Assembly (NCBI GenBank): GCA_021234155.1
Contig: JAJEKV010000531.1
Span: 64,001 to 128,000 of the forward strand
Direction: 5' to 3'
DNA from: Isoetes taiwanensis
Taxonomy: Eukaryota; Streptophyta; Lycopodiopsida; Isoetales; Isoetaceae
DNA length: 64,000 nt
Program-made: the position numbers and the translations under genes
Part shown: positions 49,440-60,844 of the stretch, in pieces
Layout: each line of letters begins with the position of its first letter
Position numbering within the stretch: position 1 is the stretch's first letter
The notes under the pieces: generated by a model
The model's database searches: none
The model's input: only the letters and a program-made list of their open reading frames with translations
Told to the model about the DNA's origin: nothing

Positions 49440-49975
49440 AATGGCACTCTACATGACTTTGCCTTCTCAATGGCAATCCATCCGAACCTTGTTTGGTCTA
49501 AATATAATCCTCCAAAGGTAAATGTTCTATTTTGGCGTGTGATTCATCGCCTTTGAGAGTTAATAAGATGGTTCATCGCTTTTAAGCCGGGAGTAAGCCC
49601 ACTTTGCCCAATGTGCGAGCATTGCATTGAAACATTGGAGCACCAGGCCTATATTTGTGTGCAGAAATGAGTAGTCTTAGGTCCCGCTGCATTCTCTTTT
49701 GGAGTATCTTTGGATAGTCAAGACTTTCTTTTGGGTATTTATCCAAATCAAGGATTGTTTCTAAAAAGGATTGCATTTCACATGGCAAAAGTCTTGGCTA
49801 ATATGGAGTGTATGGAAGCAAAGGCTAAGAAAGGTCTTTATGATAAGCATATTTCTTTCTCGTGTGGTGCTTCAAGAAATTCTCAGAAGAAGTTGTATAA
49901 TTGTTTTCGATCTCCAATTGGCCCCGATAGTATTAAAATTCCAATATGGAGTGATCATCTAAAAAGTGATTGATG
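49440..49975 (+). pseudogene. LINE-type reverse-transcriptase C-terminal zinc-binding (zf-RVT) remnant
   Basis: VWSKYNPPKVNVLFWRVIHR, then after a stop/frame change PLCPMCEHCIETLEHQAYIC. The W-x-x-x-x-P-P-K-V-x-x-F-x-W-R start and the C-x-x-C...H-x-x-x-x-C core are characteristic of the zf-RVT domain found after plant non-LTR reverse transcriptases and in their derivatives. No reverse-transcriptase core is found upstream. Frame breaks mark it as dead. Confidence 0.55.
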
Positions 49976-50124
49976 CTTCAGTGGACATTTCTTACCGGAA
50001 GTACTTTATAATATTTATAATAATGTGCTTTTGAGAACAAACTCAAATCTTCTACCTTCATCATGGCATAGGTAATAATATAAATATAATGTAGGTATTT
50101 GATGAGCTTGAAGATTCAAAAATT

Positions 50125-50195
50125 AACATGCTATTTCAAACTCAAAGTTGCATGCCATGCTTAAGGACTTGGGATGTCCTTCTTTGCGTAAGAGG
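50125..50195 (+). pseudogene. Left part of an open frame split by the LTR element
   Basis: The frame reads HAISNSKLHAMLKDLGCPSL and runs to the target duplication AGAGG. The same frame continues on the far side of the retrotransposon at 60597. The protein is unrecognised. Confidence 0.4.
50191..50195. repeat. Target-site duplication (left) of LTR element
   Basis: AGAGG, identical to 60592-60596, directly abutting the TG of the left LTR. Confidence 0.88.
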
Positions 50196-51734
50196 TGGAC
50201 GGCCCCTACCATATACGATGCCCCGATCGTGATACAACCGAGATCATCCTCAAACCAAAGATCCGCCGACATGAGGCCGGTCCATCTAACATCGGGCCCT
50301 TGATGGTGGCCAAGAACCCGACGGGAAGAATGGATTTAAAACATTCATCCCGCCTCCCCTGATCGACCTAGCCGCGCGGCGCAAAAACAAAACATGAGCA
50401 CATGACATCAATCAACAACAACATACCCACTCGAGGGTGGTCCACCATATCACGAGAGCTGCAACAACACATCAAGACATCAACATAACATGGGGAAATC
50501 CTACCTGTGCTCGCACTCATGGGGAAAGACCGACGGCTTGGGGTCTCCGTGCAGCAATGCGCATTTAATTCATGGCAAATGGATTTGGTCGGGCATAGGA
50601 ACATGGTCGCGGGGGTAGTCCACTCCATCCGCCTCCTGCATACTTTTTGCATAGGGTGAAAAGTATTGAGCCCCCACCGTAGCCTCGCCGGGTGAATAGC
50701 CGTAGGGCTACTACCTACGGGTTGCATCTCCCCGGCCCCGATGAGGCAGAGGAGATCACTTTCCTCCGTAAGGTTCATGCTAATCACGGGCGAAGCTAGA
50801 GAGCCACCGCCAGATAATAATTTGAACTCACCGGAAGATGACGATCACCCCATCGAAGTGTCGAGCCCATACCCCCCCTCACGCCAGCGTTGTGGTATTA
50901 GGCCTAGCTCACGCCTCCTCCCGCCGTCGCCAGCCGGATCAACCGCGGATTAGACAAGCCCTCCCTTTATCAGCCGGTCTAGCTCACCACCCAATGCCAA
51001 AGGGTTTTATGCACGTGCCGCATTAATTGGGAATTAATGGGCTAAAACTATGATCATACAACTACTTGGGCTCGGGTCTCTACCCCCTTCCCAATACACA
51101 AGAGTGGCGATAGAATGTCAAAACATCATCACAACAGAACTGAAACAATAGAATACATCTATTCTAATCTACCTAATCATACATGGTTAGGTTCCTTTGT
51201 TAGTATCTATCATTCTTAGGTCGTAGGGCATTTATAGCTAAGAATGAATACTAATCCTATGGAATGAGGGCTGAAAACTCGATCTAACTATCGGATCAAC
51301 CACTAACCGGCTTTTGGTTGGCTCCCCATTCTCCTCAAGGCGCCCATGCCGCCGGATCTCGAGATCGGCGGGCTGGATCGAAATTTTAATTTAGGAATTC
51401 CGGGCTCCTCCGCTACTCTTCGTGAGATGGCGCCCAATGCCGCCTCCAATCCGACCTATAGGGCTGGAAACCGAAAGGGTTTTTTAGGGTTTATGCCCCT
51501 TTATCCCCATCTAATTTAGGGCTGGGCCCTTTTGGTCAATGGGCTATTGCCACATGGCAAAGGATATTATATTCACATGTGGCCTTAACATGTGCAATAT
51601 AATGGTTCACAAGGTCGCACTGTCGGGGTACTACCCTTTACTTGCCGCTGTACATGTCGCCCCGAATCGACATATACTAGTGACGCGTCAAGATAATATA
51701 CGACTCATACCGTATGTTGCGCCGGAACGCCACA
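50196..51734 (-). repeat. 3' LTR of the element (left copy)
   Basis: On the minus strand it starts TGTGGCGTTCCGGCGC and ends GGCCGTCCA, giving the canonical TG...CA. It pairs along its whole length with 59044-60591, including long identical AT-rich stretches (for example 51094-51190) separated by many small indels in G/C-rich spots. Confidence 0.92.
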
Positions 51735-51746
51735 TTCTCCCACCTT
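51735..51746 (-). other. Polypurine tract
   Basis: AAGGTGGGAGAA on the minus strand, directly upstream of the TGTGG start of the 3' LTR. This is the expected site and composition for plus-strand DNA priming. Confidence 0.8.
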
Positions 51747-53580
51747 AAAATGATGTCCGCCCGCAAAGATCGGGTTCTCCCCACCACTGGGTCCTGCGAA
51801 CCAACTTGATGCATGCATTATTATTATAGTTACATAATTATTAGAATTACTCTAAGGTAATGTTTAAGACATTATCAGATATTTCATTATCCAATTAACT
51901 TATCGCCTCATAACTTAATCAACATAAAGGTAATTACTAAGCTTACTTAATACAACATTTAAGTTTATCGGTTTATCAATTTCATACAAAATTTACACTT
52001 CCAAGGTACTCTTCATCCCTTGCAACACGCTATAACAAAAATTTGTGTTGGAAGTCTTTTGCACCTTGAAATCCTCGCATTAAGTTTACAATGTCTATAA
52101 TTACATACTTACTATCTCCAATGCAATTTAAGCTTATTAGTTTAAATGGTAGAAATACTCCCGATAGTACAATTATATTTACTCTAAGTTTTACAATATT
52201 TAACGACTTTTTAGGTCGCGATTATTTAAAAATAACCCTGATTTAGACCTATTGTTACATAGACAAGGTTTTAATTATCATACACAAGAATTAGATGTGC
52301 TTCTTTATTCTCTTCCTTGGGATGATTACCCTTGGAAGTATATCCCTAAGATGCACTTATCTGAATTCTATTTTCTATTTATATTTATAAGGGCCCCGAG
52401 GTCATATAGCTATCCTTGAAGGAATTGCATCCTTGTAATGATTAATTAACATGCTACCTCATATTACCGTTGTTATTTAGCTTATTTCCCTATGATACAT
52501 ATATCGCACAACAATTTCTATCCAGGTTATTAGGATCTATATTTAACTTATCTATAAGACACATTAAAGCTTATAATGCATGCGACACCTTACCTAAGGC
52601 TAGAACGATCCACCCATTGAGCGGGCGTTCGGTAATTTTGGAGATGACTTGTCGCTTGCATTGCTCCCATAGTTTTGCTCCACTTCATTGGTGTAGTTAG
52701 CTACTACGCCGGGCCTCAAGACGCTGGAAGGCCTCCCGAAAGCACTAAGGTATCTATCTATCTTACGCTCTATTCACTTCGGCCATTGCGGGAGTGAACT
52801 CTATTCTACTGGTCGGTCAATTCGATACAAGTAACGCTCAATCATAAGATTGAGCCCTCCCACTTTCTTGAAAAGAAAATGGTCCTGCACCCCTTCAATG
52901 ACGCTGTACACAACGCCATATCTATTCTCTCCCTTAAGAGGTTATATGCTTCTTTACTTAGCGCATTAATTTATTATCCTTAGATAACATATATAACCAT
53001 CTAAGATGGATGCACATAATATGTTATCATTTATTTCAATATAGTTGCGGATTACCTACTTAGTTAGAACGATTCTAACCCACAAGGTTTTGTCATCATG
53101 ACAATTCCTTTTGTCTCAAAAGACTATTTGATTACTATAATTTTTATTTTAGATGTACTTTGCATGTACTATTCTTTTTATATTCTAGAGATTCCTCCTT
53201 TCTTAGTTATTTAAACTCTTGGAATATTCCTACCAATCAATTGATGTCATCGTAACAAGTTGGTAGGACTTGTTAGATTACTTCTTTTCTTTAGGTTGGA
53301 TTATTCTTTGGAGGTACTAAATTTATACATGGTCAACAATTATCCTAGTAATGATTCCTTCTTAGCGAGGTGATCAATCTCCCAAGTGGTTTCAATATGT
53401 TGGATGTCTGTTAACAATCTTGTATAATTTTAGTTACTCTTATGAATACTTGACGCTTAGCTCAATATTGGGCAACCTTTCGGCGAGAATATCTAAAAAA
53501 AATGCCTTCTAATCCCAATGTGGATGTTACCATCCATATATTTAACCTATTAGGCCCCATGGCCTTGGATCCTTGAGCTT
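51747..53580 (-). other. Element interior, AT-rich part, no coding signal
   Basis: This is where integrase, reverse transcriptase and RNase H would lie in a full element. I see only short frames and no conserved motif on either strand. Confidence 0.5.
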
Positions 53581-53589
53581 GCTAGAAGC

Positions 53590-56500
53590 TCATCCACTGC
53601 TGCCCCCGCTTGAAGTAGCAAGGTAACATTCTTTCGAAAGTTGCTTTCGATACCTCGGGCCTCCTTGATGGTGGCTCCTCTTGATGTAGAGGTTGACTTT
53701 GTTATTTAGGAAGCCTCTCCTTGCTGGTCTTTTGATGGTGTAGTTGGTCACTTGAAATCTTCCATGCCGCTTTTTCAAAAGCCCAAGGTGGCGCCGCTGA
53801 AAAGATCTTTCATCTTGAACTCTTTGTCTTGGTAGCAAAGGACGACTCTATATCCGGGATATTGTTTCCTCGACTCCATCGACGCCTCATACATCGAGTC
53901 CTCTTGTTGCCTGAAAAGTGTTGAGGATGTTGATTGCTTCACCCCCGCAAATTGCCCGACATCTCTTCCTTTGATTTGTTATGCTATGGGAGGGAAGGAA
54001 TAACAAGGGAACTATATATGCAAAGCATATAGCTTACATAATTACAATTACTACTAGAGCTATTAGGGTCCCCCTTGTGCCTCCCTTCGAAGTTGCACAC
54101 CTACTCCTTGGTAATGTCATCGGTGTTCCTCCGGTGCCATGGTGTTGACTTTATCTATATCCTCCCTATTTTGTTCGCCACTCGGGGTAACTTGTTGATA
54201 TACTTGGGCCCTCCGATGTTTGTCTGGCTATGGCACAACACGCTTTTGCATCACATTCTAACTAAAGGTGTCTTTGGTCGTTGATGCTTCGACATTTCTG
54301 GCCTCGATTCCGATTCGTTCTGTCGAATGGTGTTTGTTTCATGATACTTGAAGCTATTTGGGCGTCTCTTGAGGTTTGGCGCTTCCTTTGGCTATACTCC
54401 TCACGGGTTGTTTGTTCTTTTTGGATTGTTCTTTGAATCTGCCCGATCCTTGTGTTCACCAAGTTGCATGCAAGTCCGGCGTGCAAGTCATCGGTTCGCC
54501 TAGCCTTGCCTCACCTAGTTGGTTCTCCATCGAAGCTTCTAATCTTCCTTCTTTGATCCCCTCGATCACTGGCTTGGGCGTTGTCCACGTTCTCAGTCTT
54601 TATCTTGCCGTCTTCTTGTCTTGAGGTACCCTGGTGGTTTTTGATTGTGCTCCGAATAGGTTTTATCCTGTTGCCTCTAGGAAGCTCGTGGAGAAGTGGG
54701 TTGCTAACACTTCTCCGACTTTTAGGTTCGACCTTTGTCCCTCTATGCGTGTCGGTCTCTCTGTCCAGAGTAAAGCTTCATGGCTCTCCTCCCGTTGGCT
54801 ATATTGTCGGGTGATGGATCCTTATATTTTGCTGACTTGACCCTTTGAGTTGAAGAAGTACCGCCTTAGATATACTCTTGTGGTTGAATGGCGGCTATTA
54901 TCTTGAACTCTCTTTTGCGAAGGTGCTTGGGTTGCTATCCTTGTCGTTAAAAGGAATGGTGCTTCTACCTTGGCGTTTGATATCCCTCATGTGAGAGTCG
55001 ATGATCGGCTTCTTTTCTTCTAATTACTGGTAGGAGTACCCATTGAAGCCATCACCTAGTTGTTGAAGGCATGTCTCCTCGCCGCAAAGCCTTTAAGAAG
55101 TGCCTCCATCTAATACCGTGTCATAGCAAGATCACCCTATATTACCACAAGGTGGAATTATGGTCGCCGAGATGTTGCCTTCTTAGTTGGCTCGTTGATG
55201 TCGGGGTCATTCCTCCTTCGATTGTTGAGGCCACGTTGGTCGTAGAAGTTCATCAAGTGTTGCCGCCGCCACAAGAGGTAGTGTTGCGCCCCGACGATGT
55301 CCCGGTGCGGCATGATCTTGACATGACCGGTGTTGTCTCTTGTTCGACATTGGGTGGACGTAGAGGTCTTCTACTTGAGGGCACTTTCGGAAGTGTCTTG
55401 GCCCTCTGGGGTCGTTTCTCCCCTGCATTTGCTCTTCCATTTTGAACTTGGGCTATAGTTGTGCTTCCTTGCTTCCTCATTTGGTAGTCATAAAATGAAG
55501 GAGCTTCCTGATCTCTGGCGCTAAATCCGTAAAACATGACTTTAAACTCATGTTTCTCCACTATATCTGTGAGCACCCGAGATATACAATAGACATATAC
55601 GCATTTACATTGGGATTTTAATTCATCCACCTTTTTCAAAACAACTACTTAAGATCTACTTAAATGTTTATACTCCTTTAGGGTTTTCCCTCCTCCTATC
55701 GCATTTGATCCTTGGTTTTGCTACATCTTCTTCGCTCGTTGACTCAAAGGGATTCCTTGAGATGCTGCTACTATTGTTGAGCTTCATGTCTGATCCGGTG
55801 CCGTCACCCCAAGTTATGAAGAGTGTTCGGCCGATGTGATCCCTTGAAAAGATGCTTCTCCTTAATGTGTACGCCCGCCGAAGGGGAATGCGGTGACCGC
55901 CAATGTCCCTATATGCGTAGGCAGGCCGTTGCAAGGTTGCCGATATGCGGTTGCCATTGATCGGTTGGATCACCTAGCTGTTGCAAATCGGACGTTCTTG
56001 AATGTCTTCAAGCTCGAGATTGTGGTCGGTAGGTGTGCATTGTCATTCCTCAGGTAGGTTGAATTTTCGAAGTGCCTCGCTGATTGGGCTTTGCTTCATT
56101 CCGGAGGTGCCTCTCCCCGTGCTTGGAAGTGTGGTCATCTCCATTGCACCTACCCTAGCTTTTCCTGGTTGCCTTTTGCGGATTTGTACCTCTGGCTAGG
56201 TCGCTCTCCCGCCCCTTTGATCCTATCCATTCGAAGTCTCGGTGACTCTTTGGTCGACGAGTAAAGTCGCCCTTCCTTTGCTTTCTAGGTGTTTTCGTCC
56301 GAATTCTTGTTTGAGCGGAATATTCTCCTCCCTGATCTTGCCCCTAATGCTGATATAGGCCTTCAAGTCTGAGATGTTCCCCCCGATATGCGCCTCCTCC
56401 CTCATGCTCCCGGGTCAGCCTTTAGGTGCTTTGTGGTTGCTCTAGCTTGGTTGTTCTTTTGTTGACGCTGCATGACATTCGCTGGTTTTGCTGGACCGCA

Positions 56501-57000
56501 AGGTCGCGGTTGTCTTCCCTCCGTTTTATACCCTCCCCGTGTCACCATGACTTCTCTCCTCGATGGAAGATTATGCCCTCCGCCCTAGCTCGGTGATGCT
56601 AATGTGGCATTGCCGCTTCAACGCCTTCCCTGCACACCATTTTGCTGCCTTGCATTCTTCCATTTGAAACTCATGCGCCGAGTCTGGTGAAGGCGCCGAG
56701 ATCCTCTTTCTCGATGTGAGCTCGCGGACGGAAGCCGGAGGTTGACATCTAGAAGATTCTTGATGCCGTTGGTTACCAATTATTCTTCCCATTTGATGAA
56801 GATTGATGATAGGCCGGTGGTGTCCTGTTTCTACTCGCTTGTCGGGCTTGAGGTGTTTGTCGCTGTGCTTCCTCTCTTGGGTCCGCTTTTTAGGTCTCCT
56901 CTCCTTATCTATCTCAGACATCGGCTGGGACCTTTGATGTCTTCAAGAAGTTGCTCTCTAGCTCTTTCAGCGGGTTTCGCCCCTCGGACTAAAAGCAACG
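53590..57000 (-). pseudogene. Charged gag-like frames of the element interior
   Basis: Successive minus-strand frames (56921-56571, 56405-56223, 55973-55668, 55639-55253, 54486-54262, 53838-53590) are rich in Arg, Lys, Glu and Gln. Examples are IQRTIQKEQTTREEYSQRK and KIREENIPLKQEFGRKHLES. Plus-strand frames here are hydrophobic mirror images. Composition and position suit a decayed gag-like protein, but no CCHC knuckle or capsid motif is visible, so this is an inference. Confidence 0.35.
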
Positions 57001-57731
57001 CCAGATATTCTAGAGTCTAAGGGTCCAATTTGAAGGGCTCTCCTACAATATTTTGGGCTCTATAAGCAAGCAAGATGGCTCGAGCAAGATTATCGAGACA
57101 TATCTATAATCTCCAAGTCTATGGACATTAGGACGGTGGTATGGCATGAAATGAGGGTTGTTTTGCAAAACCTCCATGATGTTTGAGGCATACTCTAAGG
57201 TCCTATCAAAGTTGGTTTGGGGGGAGTCCAATCTCTACACATGGAGTGACTTGGGCAGCTCTAGACTCTAGCTCCTTTCTAGGTATCCCGGCAATAGGGA
57301 GGTGTCAATGTATATGGGCAGATAGGTCAAACTCTATTAGAAGGACACAAAATTAGGTCAAGGTTTATGCCTTTGGCATGAGCGAGGTGATGTACCAACA
57401 GTTGGACTTGGGTTGCTATGCCGAGGTCTAGATGACTATAACAAAGGGGTGTTCTTGGGCACTTTTATCTAGGAGTAAGGCATCAGCTTTGGGGCCGAGA
57501 GCAATACTTGTGAGGTACTAATGGGGTATGCTTCTATTTACAAACAAACCACGCTTGGAAAAATAATTCAAGGGTTTGAGCAATTTTGGTCATTTTGAGC
57601 TGGGGTTTGACATTTGTAGCCTAATTTGAGGTCATAAATGGATTCTAGGCTGTCTAACGGTCCTATTGCAATAAATTTCAAAAGCGCATTTGGAGCTCAG
57701 AGCTCAAGTTATGGGGTTTGAAAATCGGCGG

Positions 57732-57795
57732 CCTCTAAGAGTGCGAGGAGGGTGTTAGGTTGGGACCTAAGTGGCCTCGGGCGCACTCTTGGAGG
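57732..57795 (-). repeat. Leader hairpin module 1
   Basis: Outer arms CCTCTAAGAGTGC and GCACTCTTGGAGG are complementary except for one wobble position. Inside them lies the palindromic TTAGGT-TGGG-ACCTAA. First of five modules. Confidence 0.88.
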
Positions 57796-57944
57796 TGTTG
57801 GCCTATCTCCTACGCCTAATGGGTGCCAAGAACAAGTTTAAAGACGGAATTCCTACTTATTTTCCTCTTAACCGCAAGTTTCTTTGCTTATTTACTTCAT
57901 TTGGAGCGGGTAAGTGGTCGATCGAGGGCCCAGTTAGCTGGACC

Positions 57945-58010
57945 CCTCTAAGAGGCGCGAGGAGGGTATTAGGTTGGGACCTAACTATGCTCTCGGGCGC
58001 ACTTTAGAGG
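57945..58010 (-). repeat. Leader hairpin module 2
   Basis: Outer arms CCTCTAAGAGGCGCG and GCGCACTTTAGAGG pair with small bulges; the inner TTAGGT-TGGG-ACCTAA is intact. Confidence 0.85.
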
Positions 58011-58288
58011 TGTTGACCTCCAAAACCAAAAATTTTCCATTTGCTCCTTAATTGCTACTACACTTGATCTCATGCACATTTTAAACAAACTATAACGGCC
58101 CTTATTATTCAAAATTTTCACACTTTTACATATAGGCTCCTTAGTTACATGCGTGGAGCGTGCACGCCAATGATTCTTCAAAGTGTTGCACGACCTCCAT
58201 CTCTGCCTTTGCTTATTTTCTTGGTTTGTTGATGAAACTCTCCCCATCCGGGATCAAATTTGGGGTTCTTGATCTTGTTTTCTTCAAC

Positions 58289-58353
58289 ACCCCTAAGAGT
58301 CTTGAGGAGGGGTTAGGTTAGGACCTAACTAGGCCCTCCAAGACTCTTGGAGG
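58289..58353 (-). repeat. Leader hairpin module 3 (arms changed together)
   Basis: Outer arms CCCCTAAGAGTCTT and AAGACTCTTGGAGG pair fully in the inner part. Compared with modules 1 and 4, GTGCG has become GTCTT on one side and CGCAC has become AAGAC on the other, so pairing is kept. The inner loop is TTAGGT-TAGG-ACCTAA. Confidence 0.87.
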
Positions 58354-58499
58354 TGTTGGCCTTTCTCGCCCAAACACATCCAATTTACACAATTTACATG
58401 TCTTTTTCCCACTAATTCAAGCGTTTTAAGCAAGATTCTATTATTACCTTTACCATTTGAGTAAGTTATGATCAATTTTTGAGGTCACTTTTAGGGATG

Positions 58500-58568
58500 C
58501 CTCTAAGAGTGCGCGAGGAGGGTGTTAGGTTGGGACCTAACTATGCTCATACAGCGCACTCTTGGAGG
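58500..58568 (-). repeat. Leader hairpin module 4
   Basis: Outer arms CCTCTAAGAGTGCGC and GCGCACTCTTGGAGG form a stem of about 15 pairs; the inner TTAGGT-TGGG-ACCTAA is intact. The best-preserved copy. Confidence 0.88.
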
Positions 58569-58717
58569 TGTTGTTCCAAAAATCACTTGTACTTTAATGT
58601 TTTTCGATGTTTTAACATACAATTCTAGCTATTTCGAGCTTTTAATTGGGATTTCATCTTTTATTTTACCATTTGGCGTTCCTAAGGCCAAGTTCTAGGG
58701 TTCATATGGGGTGACTA

Positions 58718-58781
58718 TTCTAAGAGTGTGAGGAGGGTGTTAGGTTGGGACCTAACTATGCTCCGGCGCACTCTTTGGAGG
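58718..58781 (-). repeat. Leader hairpin module 5
   Basis: Outer arms TTCTAAGAGTGTG and CGCACTCTTTGGAGG with one bulged base; the inner TTAGGT-TGGG-ACCTAA is intact. It lies closest to the primer-binding site, about 250 bases downstream in the sense of the element. Confidence 0.85.
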
Positions 58782-59031
58782 TTGGCCTAAAAAAAGGTCT
58801 CTGAATTTTGCTAGACTTCCTTAGGTAACTCTTCTTCGATGTACTTTTATCTTAATTATGTTCACTAATTACCCTAATCCTGGATAATTACTAACTCTAC
58901 CCCGGGAAGAAAAATTTTCCCGCTACTCGAGGTTCGTGCTTGGGCTTTTATCTCCAAGACCTAATGTCTAGATTAGTTAGTTCCTATAAGGTTTTGGCCA
59001 AGGTTTCGATCCCTGGTCCGCCAAGATCGTA

Positions 59032-59042
59032 GCTCGATACCA
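59032..59042 (-). other. Primer-binding site (initiator tRNA-Met type)
   Basis: The minus strand reads TGGTATCGAGC; the common plant site is TGGTATCAGAGC, so one A is missing. It begins one base after the end of the 5' LTR. Confidence 0.8.
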
Positions 59043-59043
59043 T

Positions 59044-60591
59044 TAGGACGTCCCTAGCCATATAATGATGCCCCATCGTGATACAAACCGGAGATCATCC
59101 TCAAACCAAAGATTCGCCACGACATGAGGCCGCCCACCTAACATCGGGCCCTTGATGGTGGCTAAGAACCCCCATTGGGAAGAATGGACGGTCATTCATC
59201 CCGCCTCCTGGATCGACCTAGCCGCGGAAGCGTAAAACAAAACATGAGCACATGACATCAATCAACAATAACATACCCACCTAAGGGTGGTCCACCATAT
59301 CACAAAGAGTCGCAACAACACATCGCACATCAACATAACATGGGAAATCCTACCCGTGCTCAGACTCATGGGGAAAGATCGACGGCTTGGGGTCTCCCGT
59401 GTAGCAATGCGCATGCAATTCATGGCAAATGGATTTGGTCGGGCATAGGAACATGGTCGTTGGGTAGTCCACTCCATCCGCCTCCTATGCATACTTTGGT
59501 GATAGGCTGAAAAGTATTGGAGCCTGACCAGAAATAGCCGGGTGAATAGCCGAGGGCTACTACTTATCGGGTTGCATCTCCCAGCCCCGATGAGGCAGAG
59601 GAGATCACTCTCCTCCGTAAGGTTCATGCTAATCACGGGCGAAGCTAGAGAGCCACCGCTCATATACCTAATTTGAACTCACCGGAAGATGACGATCACC
59701 CCACGAGTGTCGTGAGCTCCATACCCCGCCTCACGCTAGCGCTGTGGTATTAGCCTAGCTCACGCCGCTCCCGGCCATCGCCGCTACGCCGGATCAACCG
59801 CGGATTAGACAAGCCCTCCCTTGTCACCGGTCTAGCTCCGGCCACCCACCCCGGTTTCTTATGTACAGTGCCGCATTAATTGGGAATTAATGGGCTAAAA
59901 AACTATGATCATACACCTACTTGGGCTCGGTCTACCCCCTTCCCAATACACAAGAGTGGCGATAGAATGTCAAAACATCATCACAACAGAACTGAAACAA
60001 TAGAATACATCTATTCTAATCTACCTAATCATACATGGTTAGGGTTCCTTTGTTAGTATCTATCATTCTTAGGTGAGGGGTCGCTTTATAGCTAAGAATG
60101 AATACTAATCCTATGGAATGAGGGCTGAAAACTCGGATCTAACTATCGGATCAACCACTAACCGGGCTTCTTGGTTGGCTCCCATTCCTCTCAAGGCCCA
60201 TGCCGGGCCGGATCTCGAGATCGCTGGCTTGGATCGAAGCCGCGACTTAGGAATTCGGTTCCTCCGCTACTCGAGGTGAGATGGCGCCCAATGCTGCTCC
60301 AATCCGACCTATAGGGGCTGGAAACCAAAGGGTTTCCCTTTTTAGGTTTATGCCCCTTTATCCCCCGCAATTTAGGGCTGGGCCCTTTTTGGTCAATGGG
60401 GCTATTGCCACATGGCAAAGGATATTATATTCACATGTGGCCTTAACATGCAATATAATGGTTCACAAGGTCGTACCGAGGGTACTACCTTTACTTGCCG
60501 CGTGTACATGTCGCCCGAAGTCGACATGTACTAGTGGACGGTCGCAAGATAATATACATATTCATACCGTATGTTGCGCTGGAACGTCACA
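59044..60591 (-). repeat. 5' LTR of the element (right copy)
   Basis: On the minus strand it starts TGTGACGTTCCAGCGC and ends GGACGTCCTA; the final CA has become TA. Collinear with the left LTR throughout. Confidence 0.92.
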
Positions 60592-60596
60592 AGAGG
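60592..60596. repeat. Target-site duplication (right) of LTR element
   Basis: AGAGG, identical to 50191-50195. Confidence 0.88.
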
Positions 60597-60740
60597 ATGG
60601 TTCACATTTATGAAAAACAACTTGAGTTTGAATTGCTACCACATGAGGATTTGATCAAGACACTTTGGAGGAGTCCAACATTTCAAACAAATATGTGTTG
60701 CTTGAGAGAGAGAGATACATGGGGAAGGTATAGTTCATGA
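60597..60740 (+). pseudogene. Right part of the open frame split by the LTR element
   Basis: This continues the frame from 50195: MVHIYEKQLEFELLPHEDLI, then KTLWRSPTFQTNMCCLRERD and a stop at 60738-60740. The reading phase matches across the insertion once one AGAGG is removed. Protein unknown; it may itself be part of an older element. Confidence 0.4.
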
Positions 60741-60844
60741 GTATTGGCATGGTCGTAAATGGAAGGGAGTGGAAGCCATTTTTTGATCCAAAATCTATGT
60801 GGGAATTGCCTATTATTTGTAAGAATTGTGGTTCAATTTACAAA

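Larger units (their letters stand above)
50196..60591 (-). mobile_element. Complete LTR retrotransposon, minus orientation, probably non-autonomous
   Basis: A 10.4-kb element with about 1.54-kb LTRs, a 5-bp AGAGG target duplication, a primer-binding site matching the 3' end of initiator tRNA-Met (one base missing) and a polypurine tract. These fix the minus orientation: the 5' LTR is on the right. The 7.3-kb interior shows no protease, integrase, reverse transcriptase or RNase H motif (for example no YVDD-type box). It holds only short, charged minus-strand frames and a structured leader. This resembles large retrotransposon derivatives mobilised in trans. A Met-type primer site is common to Ty1/copia and many gypsy elements, so the superfamily is undecided. 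Confidence 0.85.

Noticed and set aside
52300-53300. Search for a reverse-transcriptase YVDD-type box on the minus strand
   Set aside because: No such motif or flanking conserved residues were found by eye, so no pol gene is called.
54075-54840. Hydrophobic plus-strand open frames inside the LTR element
   Set aside because: They run antisense to charged minus-strand frames in an element whose orientation is fixed by primer site and polypurine tract. They are most likely mirror images, not membrane proteins.
57732-58781. CRISPR-like reading of the regularly spaced modules
   Set aside because: The repeated units are long, imperfect and palindromic, the spacing is over 200 bases, and they lie inside a plant retrotransposon.
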